A program made the position numbers and the translations under genes. Under the pieces are notes generated by a model, which saw nothing but the letters and a program-made list of their open reading frames with translations, did no database searches and was not told where the DNA came from. This document shows, piece by piece, positions 7,788 to 15,882 of a stretch of 33,602 nt of DNA. Numbering within the stretch: the first letter of the stretch is position 1; every line of letters starts with the position of its first letter. Origin of the DNA: an uncultured Candidatus Pelagibacter sp. GTDB taxonomy: Bacteria > Pseudomonadota > Alphaproteobacteria > Pelagibacterales > Pelagibacteraceae. Where the stretch lies: positions 1 through 33,602 of the forward strand of contig CAJQTH010000033.1 in NCBI GenBank assembly GCA_905618905.1, in the 5' to 3' direction.

Positions 7788-7956
7788 TATAACAAAATTT
7801 CTTGGTACTTTTCTTGCTGCCATTTTTCTTATCGGTTTAGCAACCACATTGACAAGATCATCAATGATAGGTTTTTGGGATGTATTGCCAGTATTTATTT
7901 TGATGGCTATTGCAATTTTTATGATGGTCTACGAAGCCTTTTTCGACAAAAACTAA
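7777..7956 (+). CDS. Small two-helix membrane protein (59 residues)
   Basis: A short open frame of 59 codons begins with ATG 7777 inside the last codons of the amidase gene (11-nt overlap, different frame) and ends with TAA at 7954-7956. It encodes two hydrophobic segments, roughly residues 7-25 (FLGTFLAAIFLIGLATTL) and 36-54 (VLPVFILMAIAIFMMVYEAF), joined by a short loop with TRSSMIGFWD, and ends in FFDKN. The composition is clearly membrane-like and the frame fills the otherwise empty gap between amidase and the DMT permease almost exactly, which supports it being real. Overlap suggests coupled translation with the amidase. No family is recognised; it could be a small accessory subunit for the transporter or permease. 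Confidence 0.65.
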   Translation: MLNNITKFLGTFLAAIFLIGLATTLTRSSMIGFWDVLPVFILMAIAIFMMVYEAFFDKN

Positions 7957-7969
7957 TTTTCTACTCGTA

Positions 7970-8863
7970 GTGAATAATTCTAAAAATAATTATTTACCTT
8001 TTCTATTATTATTTATCCAACCAATTTTTATGGCTAGCAATTTGATAGTTGCAAGAGGAGGAGTTGAGTATGTACCACCAATTTCTTTAGCTTTTTGGAG
8101 GTGGGCAGCCGTCTTTTTAATGTTGCTCCCTTTTACTTTTATCTCATTAAAAAAAAATTTTAAATATGTAAAAAAAGAATACAAAAGAATATTTTTTATT
8201 GGATCAATGGGCTGTGGTGTTTGTGGAGCTTTTCCATTTTTAGCAGGACAAACAACGACTGTTACTAATATGGGAATTATTTATTCATCATCTCCAATAT
8301 TTATAATTTTAATCTCCTGCATTTTTTTTAAAGAAAAAATAAATTTTCTTAGAATTGTTGGTCTGGCTTCTTGTTTAATAGGTGTTTTTGCTATCATTAT
8401 TAAAGGTGATTTATCTCTATTAATTAAGCTTAAGTTTACAATTGGTGATTTATGGATGCTAGCTTCTTCTATTGGGTGGGCCCTCTACTCTATTTACTTA
8501 TTTTACTGGAAAACTAATTTAAAAATTTTTGATAGATTTACTTTAATTGCTTTTTTTGGTGTAGTCAGCTTGCTACCATTTTATTTAATTGAAGAAGCTT
8601 TCTTTGTAAGAACCGTCTTTAATTCAGACTTTTTTATGTGGGTTTTATTTGCAGCTATCTCACCAGGAATTATAGCATTCACCTTATACACAATGGCACA
8701 AAAGAACCTTGGTGCATCAATTACTGGTTTCACACTTTATATTTTTACTGTTTATAGTGCTATTTATGGTTTTTTATTTTTTAATGAACAGCTTGAATAT
8801 TACCATTATATTGGAACAGTATTAGTTTTTGGCGGTGTTTATATTGTTAAAAGAAAAGTTTAA
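7970..8863 (+). CDS. EamA/DMT-superfamily permease
   Basis: This 297-residue integral membrane protein has ten predicted helices in two homologous halves, the EamA layout of the drug/metabolite transporter superfamily. Family-like features include the first helix with PIFMASNLIVARGG, PPISLAFWRWA in the second, and the late ISPGIIAFTLYTMAQKNLGAS and FFNEQL...GTVLVFGGVYIV segments. Such proteins export or import metabolites such as amino acids and bases; substrate cannot be told from sequence. The start is GTG 7970, needed to keep the first membrane helix intact; the next Met is 20 residues in, within that helix. It begins 13 nt after the small membrane protein and probably belongs to the TRAP-amidase transcription unit. 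Confidence 0.85.
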   Translation: MNNSKNNYLPFLLLFIQPIFMASNLIVARGGVEYVPPISLAFWRWAAVFLMLLPFTFISLKKNFKYVKKEYKRIFFIGSMGCGVCGAFPFLAGQTTTVTNMGIIYSSSPIFIILISCIFFKEKINFLRIVGLASCLIGVFAIIIKGDLSLLIKLKFTIGDLWMLASSIGWALYSIYLFYWKTNLKIFDRFTLIAFFGVVSLLPFYLIEEAFFVRTVFNSDFFMWVLFAAISPGIIAFTLYTMAQKNLGASITGFTLYIFTVYSAIYGFLFFNEQLEYYHYIGTVLVFGGVYIVKRKV

Positions 8864-8917
8864 ATTAAGCCACAATCTGACCAAATAATTTACAAATTTC
8901 ATTTCTATAAATAGATA

Positions 8918-9481
8918 GTGAAAAAATTTATTATAACATCATTTTACTTAATCTTTATTTCAAGTTCTGTAATTGCAGAAAATATAGAATCTTCAGCAAA
9001 TACACTTTTTCATATAGGTCAAATGAACTCTCATAATAAAAATTTTGCCCTTTTTTTTAAAACTAGAGATAAAGCTATTTTAGCAAGAGGTGAGGATTAT
9101 AATTATGTTACAGATTTTCCTCAGGATTTATATATCTATAATTATAAAACAAAAATTTCATCACCATTAATTTCATATGAATGGTTTCCTTCACAGGCAA
9201 AACACCTCTTAGAAGGTTATGACTATCCAGTTTTTCCAGAAGACTTTGCTTATTATTTGTTAAAAGATAATAATACTTTAGTCATGATTAGTGCAATTAA
9301 AAATATAAGAAAAAATTTTAAATTTGATATTGCTAATAAAAAATTAAACTCATATCCATCAAATGGTAAGTTTGATTTTATAATTTCATCAATAGCAAAA
9401 ATTTGTGGGCATTCAAATCTTAAAGAAAATTATAAATGTAGTTACTACAAACCTTTAATTTCTAATAATCTAATTAATTAA
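8918..9481 (+). CDS. Exported protein of unknown function
   Basis: This 187-residue protein is not recognised. A clear Sec signal peptide (MKK n-region, core FIITSFYLIFISSSV, likely cleavage VIA/ENI at about residue 20) supports the GTG start at 8918. The mature part is rich in Lys, Asn, Tyr and Phe and has two Cys residues near the end (KICGH and YKCSYY, 14 apart) that could form a disulfide in the periplasm. No membrane helix follows the signal. It lies 54 nt after the DMT permease and may be the last gene of that unit. Its stop codon overlaps the ftsY stop codon on the other strand through the palindrome TTAATTAA (9474-9481). Confidence 0.6.
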   Translation: MKKFIITSFYLIFISSSVIAENIESSANTLFHIGQMNSHNKNFALFFKTRDKAILARGEDYNYVTDFPQDLYIYNYKTKISSPLISYEWFPSQAKHLLEGYDYPVFPEDFAYYLLKDNNTLVMISAIKNIRKNFKFDIANKKLNSYPSNGKFDFIISSIAKICGHSNLKENYKCSYYKPLISNNLIN

Positions 9482-10391
9482 TTTGAGTAAATGCTTCAGC
9501 AAATTTTTCTGCATTAAAGATTTGTAAATCATCTTCTTTTTCACCAAGTCCAAGTGCAATTATTGGAAGCTTATATTTTTTAGCAAGTGCTAATAAAATT
9601 CCTCCTTTTGCAGTGCCATCTAATTTTGTCATTATCAAACCAGTAAGAGGTATAATCTTATTAAACTCTTCCACTTGATTGATAACATTTTGGCCAGAGG
9701 TTGCATCAAGTACTAGGATTACATCGTGAGGAGCATCTGGATCTATTTTTTTAGTCACATGGGCAATTTTTTTGTATTCTTCCATTAAATTTTTTTTATT
9801 TTGCAATCTCCCTGCTGTATCAATTAAAACATGATTAAAATCACCTTTTAATGCTTCTTCAATTGCTTTGTAGGCAACTGATGCGGGGTCTGACCCTTGA
9901 GTAGATTTTGTAATTTTTACATCAATTTTATTAGCCCAGCTTTCTAATTGTTCTATAGCAGCTGCTCTAAACGTATCGCAGGCAGAAAACATAACTTTGT
10001 TACCGTTAGATTTTAAAATTTTACCAACTTTTCCAATAGTTGTTGTTTTTCCTACCCCATTAACCCCTGATACTAGGACTGCGTTGAGCTTTTCTTTTTT
10101 ATCAAAAAAATTCTCATTTTCCAAAGGTTTCATTAAAGTGATTATATAGTCTCTTAGAATTAAATTTACCTCATTCATAATATCTTTTTTTGGGTCAATT
10201 TTTTCTTGAGCAATAATTTTCTTAATTTCTTCAGCAGCAACAAGACCAACATCAGATTGAATCAGATATTCTTCAATTTGATCTAATGTTTTGTCATCTA
10301 TTTCTTTTTTTACAATTATATCTCTTAAACCAGATGTAAATGCAGAAGCGCTTTTTTTAAAACCAATTTTAAATTTATCAAAAATTCCCAT
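9474..10391 (-). CDS. ftsY: Signal recognition particle receptor FtsY
   Basis: FtsY is the membrane-docking GTPase that receives the SRP-ribosome complex and hands it to the Sec translocon. The 305-residue protein comprises the NG domain: an N helical bundle (about 1-95), P-loop GVNGVGKTT (109-117), the DTFRAA insertion box (139-144), DTAGR (191-195) and TKLDGTAKGG (255-264), then the C-terminal GLGE motif. The long acidic N-terminal A domain found in Escherichia coli is absent and replaced by a short basic/amphipathic start (MGIFDKFKIGFKKS) that probably binds the membrane, as is common outside gamma-proteobacteria. Its ATG overlaps the dapF stop by one base (TAATG on the minus strand), so the two are cotranscribed. 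Confidence 0.97.
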   Translation of the reverse strand: MGIFDKFKIGFKKSASAFTSGLRDIIVKKEIDDKTLDQIEEYLIQSDVGLVAAEEIKKIIAQEKIDPKKDIMNEVNLILRDYIITLMKPLENENFFDKKEKLNAVLVSGVNGVGKTTTIGKVGKILKSNGNKVMFSACDTFRAAAIEQLESWANKIDVKITKSTQGSDPASVAYKAIEEALKGDFNHVLIDTAGRLQNKKNLMEEYKKIAHVTKKIDPDAPHDVILVLDATSGQNVINQVEEFNKIIPLTGLIMTKLDGTAKGGILLALAKKYKLPIIALGLGEKEDDLQIFNAEKFAEAFTQIN

Positions 10392-11215
10392 TATAATTTA
10401 ATATCAATATTTTTGATATCAGACACAGGTCCTTTCATATGAATACTATTTTTCTCATCAATAGAAATTGTTAAATTACCTAATGCAAATTCTATATCTA
10501 TGGTTTTTTCTACTAGATTATTAATATTAGCTGCAACAGCCGTTGCACAAGCTGCTGTACCACAAGCTTTAGTAAGCCCAGCCCCCCTTTCCCAAACTTT
10601 TACTTTTATTAAATTTTTATTCACAACTTTAGCCAGGGTTACGTTACATTTTTCTGGAAATAGTTGATGATTTTCAATTTTTGGACCAATACTTTGTAAG
10701 TCAAATGTTTCAATATCATCTACGAAAAAAACTATATGTGGATTGCCAACATTTACAGCTGTTCCACCAATATGTTTAGTGTTATTTTTATCTACAATTT
10801 CAATTTTTAAGTCTTGCGTATCTAGCTGCTCACTTAAAGGAATTTCTTGCCAATTAACTTTTGGTATACCTATTTCGGTTTCGACTAGATTACTTCCTAA
10901 GATTTTTGATTTTAGAGAGCCAGAAGCTGTTAAGAGCGTTATTTCTTTTTTACCACTCTCTCTTGATAGAAGATCTGCCACACACCTAGTGCCATTTCCA
11001 CAAGCACCAGATACACTTCCATCTGAATTATAGAATTCTACATCTGCATCTATTTCTTTATTTTTCTTAATTAGAATGAGTTGATCACATCCAATGAAAC
11101 TACGATCACATACTTTAATTATTTGATCTTTGTTTAAATTGAAATTCTGGCTTCTTTGATCGATAATTACAAAATCATTGCCCAAACCATCCATTTTAAA
11201 TGCTTTAATATCCAT
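10391..11215 (-). CDS. dapF: Diaminopimelate epimerase
   Basis: DapF interconverts LL- and meso-diaminopimelate, giving the meso form used for peptidoglycan and for lysine. The 274-residue length is normal. Both catalytic cysteines of the PLP-independent two-base mechanism are present: C72 in SGACGNGTRC and C218 in KACGTAACAT. The opening KMDGLGNDF is characteristic. It is divergent from ffh, sharing the 159-nt gap that holds the ffh leader RNA, and is followed directly by ftsY. In many Alphaproteobacteria a methylthiotransferase gene (mtaB) lies between dapF and ftsY; it is absent here. Confidence 0.97.
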   Translation of the reverse strand: MDIKAFKMDGLGNDFVIIDQRSQNFNLNKDQIIKVCDRSFIGCDQLILIKKNKEIDADVEFYNSDGSVSGACGNGTRCVADLLSRESGKKEITLLTASGSLKSKILGSNLVETEIGIPKVNWQEIPLSEQLDTQDLKIEIVDKNNTKHIGGTAVNVGNPHIVFFVDDIETFDLQSIGPKIENHQLFPEKCNVTLAKVVNKNLIKVKVWERGAGLTKACGTAACATAVAANINNLVEKTIDIEFALGNLTISIDEKNSIHMKGPVSDIKNIDIKL

Positions 11216-11254
11216 AAGTAGATATTTAACTTATTTATTGACTTTTTGAACCTC

Positions 11255-11260
11255 TATTAT
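11255..11260 (+). promoter_or_regulatory. ffh: Possible -10 box for ffh
   Basis: TATTAT at 11255-11260 would place the transcript start near 11267, at the base of the leader hairpin. No good -35 box lies 16-18 nt upstream; a TTGACT at 11238-11243 is only 11 nt away, too close for a standard pair. The call rests mainly on position. Confidence 0.3.
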
Positions 11261-11262
11261 AG

Positions 11263-11351
11263 GTTGTCTTCGTTTCCACAAAAACGTTAAATTTGTGGTG
11301 TCTTTGGAAACAAAGAGATCAACACTAGTCAGCGATATTCGCCCACTAGTG
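11263..11351 (+). ncRNA. ffh: Structured 5' leader RNA of ffh (probable cis-regulatory element)
   Basis: Unlike the surrounding AT-rich gaps, this leader can form two abutting hairpins. Hairpin 1 pairs GTTG (11263-11266) with CAAC (11320-11323), TCTT (11267-11270) with AAGA (11313-11316), GTTTCC (11272-11277) with GGAAAC (11306-11311) and ACAAA (11278-11282) with TTTGT (11292-11296), leaving a 9-nt 3' bulge and a GAT bulge. Hairpin 2 pairs ACTAGT (11324-11329) with ACTAGT (11345-11350), with an inner GCGA/TCGC stem (11332-11335, 11339-11342). A competing fold makes TCTTTG-GAAA-CAAAGA (11301-11316) with a GNRA-type loop. The ffh ATG follows 23 nt later without a ribosome binding site. A conserved RNA upstream of ffh in Pelagibacter was reported in a comparative study of its intergenic regions; this is probably that element, and autoregulation by Ffh is a reasonable inference. 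Confidence 0.75.
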
Positions 11352-11374
11352 CGAAACTGCTGTGCGTAATAAAT

Positions 11375-12733
11375 ATGTTTGAAAATCTAACAAATAAATT
11401 CGAAGAAATTTTTTCTTCTTTAAAAAAAGCAGCTTCACTTGATGATAATCAAGTAGATGAAGGCTTAAGAAGTATTAGACAGGCTTTATTAGAAGCCGAT
11501 GTGTCTCTAGATGTAACTAAAGATTTTATAGAAAAAGTTAAGCCAAAGGTTATGGGTCAAGAAATAATTAGATCAACCTCTCCAGGAGATATGGTTGTTA
11601 AAATTGTTTATGATGAGCTAGTAAGCCTTTTAGGTGAAAGCAACACAGATATTAATTTAAATGCAGTTCCACCAGTTCCAATGATGCTGGTAGGTCTTCA
11701 AGGTTCTGGTAAAACTACAACAACAGCAAAATTAGCCAAATATTTAGAAAAAAATAAAAAGAAAAAGATAATGATGGTTAGTCTTGATGTGTATAGGCCA
11801 GCTGCACAAGAACAGTTAAGATCATTGGGAGAGCAAAATGATATTTTAACACTACCTATTATTGAAGGGCAGTTACCAGCAGATATTTGCAGAAGAGCAG
11901 TTAGCGCTGCAAACCTAAATGGTGCAGAGATTATATTATTTGATACAGCAGGCCGAACACAAATAGATCTTCAGATGATGAGTGAGATTAAACAAATAGA
12001 AAGCATAATTAATCCAACAGAAGTATTTTTAGTTGCAGATTCTTTAACAGGACAAGTTGCTGCAGAAGTTGCAAAAGAATTTAAGAACACTGTAAATGTG
12101 ACAGGTATTGTTTTAACAAGAGCTGATGGTGATGCAAGAGGTGGTGCGGCTCTTAGTATGAAATATGTTTCTCAAGTACCAATTAAGTTTTTAGGAGTAG
12201 GAGAAAAAATAGAAAATTTAGAGGTTTTTCACCCAGATAGAATAGCCAATAGAATATTAGGTATGGGAGACATCGTCTCTCTTGTCGAAAAAGCTGCAGA
12301 GGATCTTGGTGAAGAGAATATAAAAAAAGCAGAAGAGAATTTAAAAAAAGGACAATTCTCTATGGAAGATTATTTAACACAACTCAGACAAATGAAAAAA
12401 ATGGGAGGCATAGAAGGAATCATGTCGTTTATGCCTGGTGTTTCTAAAATGAAATCACAAATGGATGCTTCTGGAATTGATGAAAGTGTCATTACTAAAA
12501 ATGAAGCAATTATTTTATCTATGACAAAAAAGGAAAGAGGAAACCCTAAAATCATTGATGGTTCTAGGAAAAAAAGAATTGCTAATGGCTCTGGAACAGA
12601 TGCGGCCACTATCAATAAATTGCTTAAGCAATTTAAAATGATGTCTGAAATGATGAAGAAGATGTCAAAAGGAAACCTGAAGGGTATGTCCGATAAAGGA
12701 ATACCTCCAGAGCTATTAAATCAACTTAAATAA
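11375..12733 (+). CDS. ffh: Signal recognition particle protein Ffh (SRP54)
   Basis: Ffh binds 4.5S RNA and signal sequences of nascent membrane proteins and targets them to FtsY. The 452-residue protein has the N domain (about 1-95), the G domain with P-loop [13 protein letters not shown] (107-119), DVYRPAA, DTAGR (190-194) and [10 protein letters not shown] (the Arg-containing form common in Alphaproteobacteria), and a Met-rich M domain (about 325-452) with a finger-loop region around [16 protein letters not shown] and the RNA-binding segment [10 protein letters not shown] and [12 protein letters not shown]. No anomaly is visible. It is preceded by a structured leader RNA and followed after 14 nt by rpsP. 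Confidence 0.98.
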   Translation: MFENLTNKFEEIFSSLKKAASLDDNQVDEGLRSIRQALLEADVSLDVTKDFIEKVKPKVMGQEIIRSTSPGDMVVKIVYDELVSLLGESNTDINLNAVPPVPMMLVGLQGSGKTTTTAKLAKYLEKNKKKKIMMVSLDVYRPAAQEQLRSLGEQNDILTLPIIEGQLPADICRRAVSAANLNGAEIILFDTAGRTQIDLQMMSEIKQIESIINPTEVFLVADSLTGQVAAEVAKEFKNTVNVTGIVLTRADGDARGGAALSMKYVSQVPIKFLGVGEKIENLEVFHPDRIANRILGMGDIVSLVEKAAEDLGEENIKKAEENLKKGQFSMEDYLTQLRQMKKMGGIEGIMSFMPGVSKMKSQMDASGIDESVITKNEAIILSMTKKERGNPKIIDGSRKKRIANGSGTDAATINKLLKQFKMMSEMMKKMSKGNLKGMSDKGIPPELLNQLK

Positions 12734-12747
12734 ATAAAGGAAAAAAA

Positions 12748-13224
12748 ATGATAAAAATAAGACTATCAAGAGGTGGAACAAAGAAAAGACCAGTATATAA
12801 AGTAGTTATAGCTGACAGTCGTCGTGCAAGAGACGGAAGATTTATTGAGAAAGTAGGATTCTTTAATCCTCTTTTACCAAAAGATAAAAAGGAAAGAGTG
12901 GGATTGGAAGCAGAAAGAATTAAATATTGGTTAGGTCAAGGTGCTCAACCAACAGCTAGAGTTGCAAGAATTTTAGGTGAAAATGATATTATCCCTATGC
13001 CTGCAAATGCTAACAACCCTAATAAAGCTATACCTAAAAAAGAAAGAAAAAAAGAAGGAGATGAAGCAGCAGCTCCAGCAGCAGCAGCTCCTAAAGTAGA
13101 AGCAGCTCCAGCAGCAGCAGCTCCAAAGGAAGAAGCTCCTAAAGTAGAAGCAGCTCCAGCAGCAGCAGCTCCAAAGGAAGAAGCTCCTAAAGTAGAAGCA
13201 GCTCCAAAGGAAGAAGTTAAATAG
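12748..13224 (+). CDS. rpsP: Ribosomal protein bS16 with long Ala/Pro/Glu/Lys tail
   Basis: The first 80-odd residues are a standard bS16 ([49 protein letters not shown]), a primary 16S rRNA binder of the 30S subunit. The protein is 158 residues, about twice the usual bacterial length, because residues 100-158 form a low-complexity tail of Ala, Pro, Lys and Glu containing two perfect 16-residue repeats plus partial copies. Ala-rich bS16 tails occur in other Alphaproteobacteria; the tail is probably disordered and solvent-exposed. AAAGGA before the ATG is a fair ribosome binding site. trmD follows after 8 nt; the rimM gene usually found between them is missing. Confidence 0.97.
   Translation: MIKIRLSRGGTKKRPVYKVVIADSRRARDGRFIEKVGFFNPLLPKDKKERVGLEAERIKYWLGQGAQPTARVARILGENDIIPMPANANNPNKAIPKKERKKEGDEAAAPAAAAPKVEAAPAAAAPKEEAPKVEAAPAAAAPKEEAPKVEAAPKEEVK
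13099..13194 (+). repeat. rpsP: Two perfect 48-bp tandem repeats within rpsP
   Basis: The units at 13099-13146 and 13147-13194 are identical at DNA level and each encodes [17 protein letters not shown] shortened copy (about 13063-13098, lacking the EEAPK block) precedes them and a partial copy (13195-13221) follows. Identity including synonymous positions points to recent slippage or unequal recombination rather than long-term selection of the exact sequence. Confidence 0.95.
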
Positions 13225-13232
13225 TTAGATTC

Positions 13233-13919
13233 ATGTGGCAAGCTCAGATCTTCACGCTTTACCCAGATATTTTTCCAGGCCCTTTAAGTAAAGGGCTTTA
13301 TGGAAAAGCATTATCAAGTAAAATTTGGGATCTAAAAGTTGTAAATATTAGAGATGCCGCAGAAGACAAACATAAGACAGTTGATGACACTCCATTTGGT
13401 GGTGGATCTGGTATGTTGTTAAAAGCTGATGTTCTAGCAAAATCAATTGATCAAAATAAAATAAAAGGTGAAAGAATTTTTTATTTATCTCCTAAGGGAA
13501 AAAAACTTGATCAAAAATTAGCACTAGAGTTATCAAAAGAAAAATCGATCAGTTTAATATGTGGTCATTTTGAAGGTGTTGATGAAAGAATATTATTATC
13601 AAGAAATATAGAAGAACTTAGTATTGGAGATTTTATTTTATCAGGAGGGGAAACAGCATCTCTTGTTGTACTAGATAGCATTTTAAGACTGTTACCTGGA
13701 GTATTAGGAAATGAACAATCAAAAAAAGATGAGAGTTTTGAGAATGGACTTTTAGAGTATCCTCAATACACAAAACCTCAAATTTGGGAGGAAAAAAGTG
13801 TTCCAGAGGTACTATTATCAGGAGATCACAACAAAATTAAAGACTGGCGTTTATCACAATCAGAGGCTATAACACGCGTCCGTAGACCAGACCTGTGGGA
13901 AAAATATAACAAAGACTAA
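13233..13919 (+). CDS. trmD: tRNA (guanine-37-N1)-methyltransferase TrmD
   Basis: TrmD transfers a methyl group from S-adenosylmethionine to G37 of tRNAs reading CNN and some other codons, preventing +1 frameshifts. The 228-residue protein has the SPOUT trefoil-knot region with [18 protein letters not shown] and [20 protein letters not shown], and an N-terminal [13 protein letters not shown] start that is typical. The C-terminal helical domain ends in the RRPDLW motif. It lies 8 nt after rpsP and 16 nt before rplS in the conserved ribosomal operon. Confidence 0.97.
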   Translation: MWQAQIFTLYPDIFPGPLSKGLYGKALSSKIWDLKVVNIRDAAEDKHKTVDDTPFGGGSGMLLKADVLAKSIDQNKIKGERIFYLSPKGKKLDQKLALELSKEKSISLICGHFEGVDERILLSRNIEELSIGDFILSGGETASLVVLDSILRLLPGVLGNEQSKKDESFENGLLEYPQYTKPQIWEEKSVPEVLLSGDHNKIKDWRLSQSEAITRVRRPDLWEKYNKD

Positions 13920-13935
13920 TTTAATAAATAGTAAT

Positions 13936-14466
13936 ATGAAAACAATTGAAGAAATAAACCAACACAACGTTAAAAAAATCTTAGAAGAGAAGAAGATTCC
14001 AGATTTTTATCCAGGAGATATAGTTAAAGTTGGTGTGAGAATTACTGAGGGTAAAAAAGATAGAATTCAGTATTTCGAAGGTGTTTGTATTGCTAGAAAA
14101 AATAGAGATTTAAATTCTTCATTTACTGTTAGAAAAATTTCATTTGGTGAGGGTGTTGAAAGAACGTTTCCACTATATGGAACAGTAATTGACTCAATTA
14201 CAGTTATTAGACATGGAAAAGTTAGAAGAGCAAAATTATACTATCTAAGAGACAGAACTGGTAAATCAGCAAGAATTGCAGAAAGAATTAGAAAAAAAAT
14301 TGGTATAGAGATTGATATTAAACCAGAAGCCGTAACTGAAAAAACTTTAGCTCCAGTAGCAACAGAAACTGAAAAACAACCTGAAGCTCCAGTAGCAACA
14401 GAAACTGAAAAACAACCTGAAGCTCAAGCAGAACAAAAAATAGAAAGTTCTGAAGAAAAAAAATAA
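13936..14466 (+). CDS. rplS: Ribosomal protein bL19 with repeat-bearing acidic tail
   Basis: Residues 1 to about 120 are a normal bL19 ([72 protein letters not shown]), a 50S protein at the subunit interface. The protein is 176 residues because of a Glu/Thr/Ala/Pro/Gln-rich tail of about 45-50 residues that includes two perfect 12-residue repeats and ends in EEKK. This is the second ribosomal protein of the operon with an acidic low-complexity tail. leuC begins 11 nt after the stop, so the ribosomal and leucine genes may share a transcript. Confidence 0.97.
   Translation: MKTIEEINQHNVKKILEEKKIPDFYPGDIVKVGVRITEGKKDRIQYFEGVCIARKNRDLNSSFTVRKISFGEGVERTFPLYGTVIDSITVIRHGKVRRAKLYYLRDRTGKSARIAERIRKKIGIEIDIKPEAVTEKTLAPVATETEKQPEAPVATETEKQPEAQAEQKIESSEEKK
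14350..14421 (+). repeat. rplS: Two perfect 36-bp tandem repeats within rplS
   Basis: Units at 14350-14385 and 14386-14421 are identical in DNA and encode [12 protein letters not shown] twice. They are unrelated in sequence to the rpsP repeats but similar in position (C-terminal tail) and in acidic, Pro/Ala-containing character. Confidence 0.95.
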
Positions 14467-14477
14467 TTTTTTTTTCA

Positions 14478-15881
14478 ATGCCTTTAACTCTTTACGATAA
14501 AATTTGGGAAGAACATCTAGTTCATCAACAAGAAGATGGGACGGCCCTATTATTTGTTGATAGACATTTAATTCATGAGGTTACGAGTCCACAAGCATTT
14601 GAGGGTCTTAGAAACTCTAATAGAAAAGTAAGACAACCAAATTTAACCTTGGCAGTAGTTGATCATAATATTCCAACTACCGACAGATCAAAAGGTATTG
14701 ATGATAAGGATTCTAGAATTCAAATTGAAACACTTGATAAAAACTGCAAAGAATTTGGAGTCCAGTTATTTGGTGTTCATGATAAAAGACAAGGAATAGT
14801 ACACATAGTTGGACCAGAACAAGGATTTACTCAACCAGGAACAGTAATAGTTTGTGGTGATAGTCACACTGCTACACATGGAGCTTTTGGATCATTAGCA
14901 TTTGGAATTGGAACTTCTGAAGTTGAACACGTTTTAGCAACACAAACATTAGTTCAAAAAAAAGCTAAAAATTTTAGAGTTAATGTAAATGGTAAGCTTG
15001 CAGTTGGTGTTACTTCTAAAGATGTTGTTCTGCAAATAATTGGAAATATAGGTACTGCAGGTGGTACGGGATATGTAATTGAATATGCAGGAAGCTTGAT
15101 CTCTGATTTGTCTGTAGAAAATAGAATGACAATTTGTAATATGACAATTGAGGGTGGAGCTAGAGCTGGACTTATACAACCCGATCAAAAAATTTTTGAC
15201 TATTTAAAAGGTCGACCGATGTCTCCAAAAAATGAGAATTGGGATAAAGCAGTAGAATATTGGAAAACTTTAAAAACTGACTCTGATGCAAAATTTGATA
15301 AAGAGATAAATTTAACAGCTGAAGACATTGTTCCAATGGTAACTTGGGGAACTTCGCCTCAAGATGTGGTTTCAATTGATGGAAAAGTTCCAAACCCAGA
15401 GAATGAAAGTGATACAGATAGAAAAAATTCAATAGAAAGATCATTGAAATATATGGGATTAGAACCAGATGTTGCCATAAAAGATATAAAAATTGACACT
15501 GTTTTTATTGGCAGTTGCACAAATGGAAGAATAGAAGATCTTAGAGAGGCAGCACAAATATTGAAAGATAAAAAGAAAGCAGCCCATGTTCATGCAATGA
15601 TTGTCCCAGGATCTGGATTAGTTAAAGAGCAAGCTGAACAAGAAGGACTAGATAAAATATTTATTAATGCAGGTTTTGAGTGGAGAGAGCCCGGATGCTC
15701 AATGTGCTTAGCAATGAATGCAGACAAATTAAAACCAAAAGAAAGGTGTGCATCAACATCAAATAGAAATTTCGAAGGCCGACAAGGTAGAGGTGGAAGA
15801 ACACATTTAGTAAGCCCAGGTATGGCTGCAGCGGCAGCAATTGCTGGTAATCTTGATGATGTTAGAAAGTACCAAAATTAA
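14478..15881 (+). CDS. leuC: 3-isopropylmalate dehydratase, large subunit
   Basis: LeuC with LeuD isomerises 2-isopropylmalate to 3-isopropylmalate in leucine synthesis, using a 4Fe-4S cluster. All three cluster cysteines are present: C347 in GSCTNGR and C407 and C410 in EPGCSMC, at the same positions as in Escherichia coli Leu[11 protein letters not shown] and the [13 protein letters not shown] motif are also intact. The length of 467 residues is normal. leuD starts one base after the stop. Confidence 0.98.
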   Translation: MPLTLYDKIWEEHLVHQQEDGTALLFVDRHLIHEVTSPQAFEGLRNSNRKVRQPNLTLAVVDHNIPTTDRSKGIDDKDSRIQIETLDKNCKEFGVQLFGVHDKRQGIVHIVGPEQGFTQPGTVIVCGDSHTATHGAFGSLAFGIGTSEVEHVLATQTLVQKKAKNFRVNVNGKLAVGVTSKDVVLQIIGNIGTAGGTGYVIEYAGSLISDLSVENRMTICNMTIEGGARAGLIQPDQKIFDYLKGRPMSPKNENWDKAVEYWKTLKTDSDAKFDKEINLTAEDIVPMVTWGTSPQDVVSIDGKVPNPENESDTDRKNSIERSLKYMGLEPDVAIKDIKIDTVFIGSCTNGRIEDLREAAQILKDKKKAAHVHAMIVPGSGLVKEQAEQEGLDKIFINAGFEWREPGCSMCLAMNADKLKPKERCASTSNRNFEGRQGRGGRTHLVSPGMAAAAAIAGNLDDVRKYQN

Positions 15882-15882
15882 A

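Noticed and set aside
11238..11260. Standard promoter made of TTGACT and TATTAT upstream of ffh
   Set aside because: The two boxes are only 11 nt apart; about 17 is needed. Only the -10-like box is kept, at low confidence.
11262..11370. 4.5S SRP RNA gene (ffs) upstream of ffh
   Set aside because: The conserved domain IV signature (a GGAA-type tetraloop flanked by the AGCAG side loop) is absent from the stems, and the region ends directly at the ffh start, so a leader element fits better.
13063..13224. CRISPR-like or intergenic direct repeats
   Set aside because: The units are directly adjacent without spacers and are in frame inside rpsP.
12945..13241. 98-residue minus-strand open frame opposite rpsP
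   Set aside because: It is the mirror of the Ala/Pro repeat region and reads as low-complexity Ser/Ala/Gly; the sense strand is a clear ribosomal protein.
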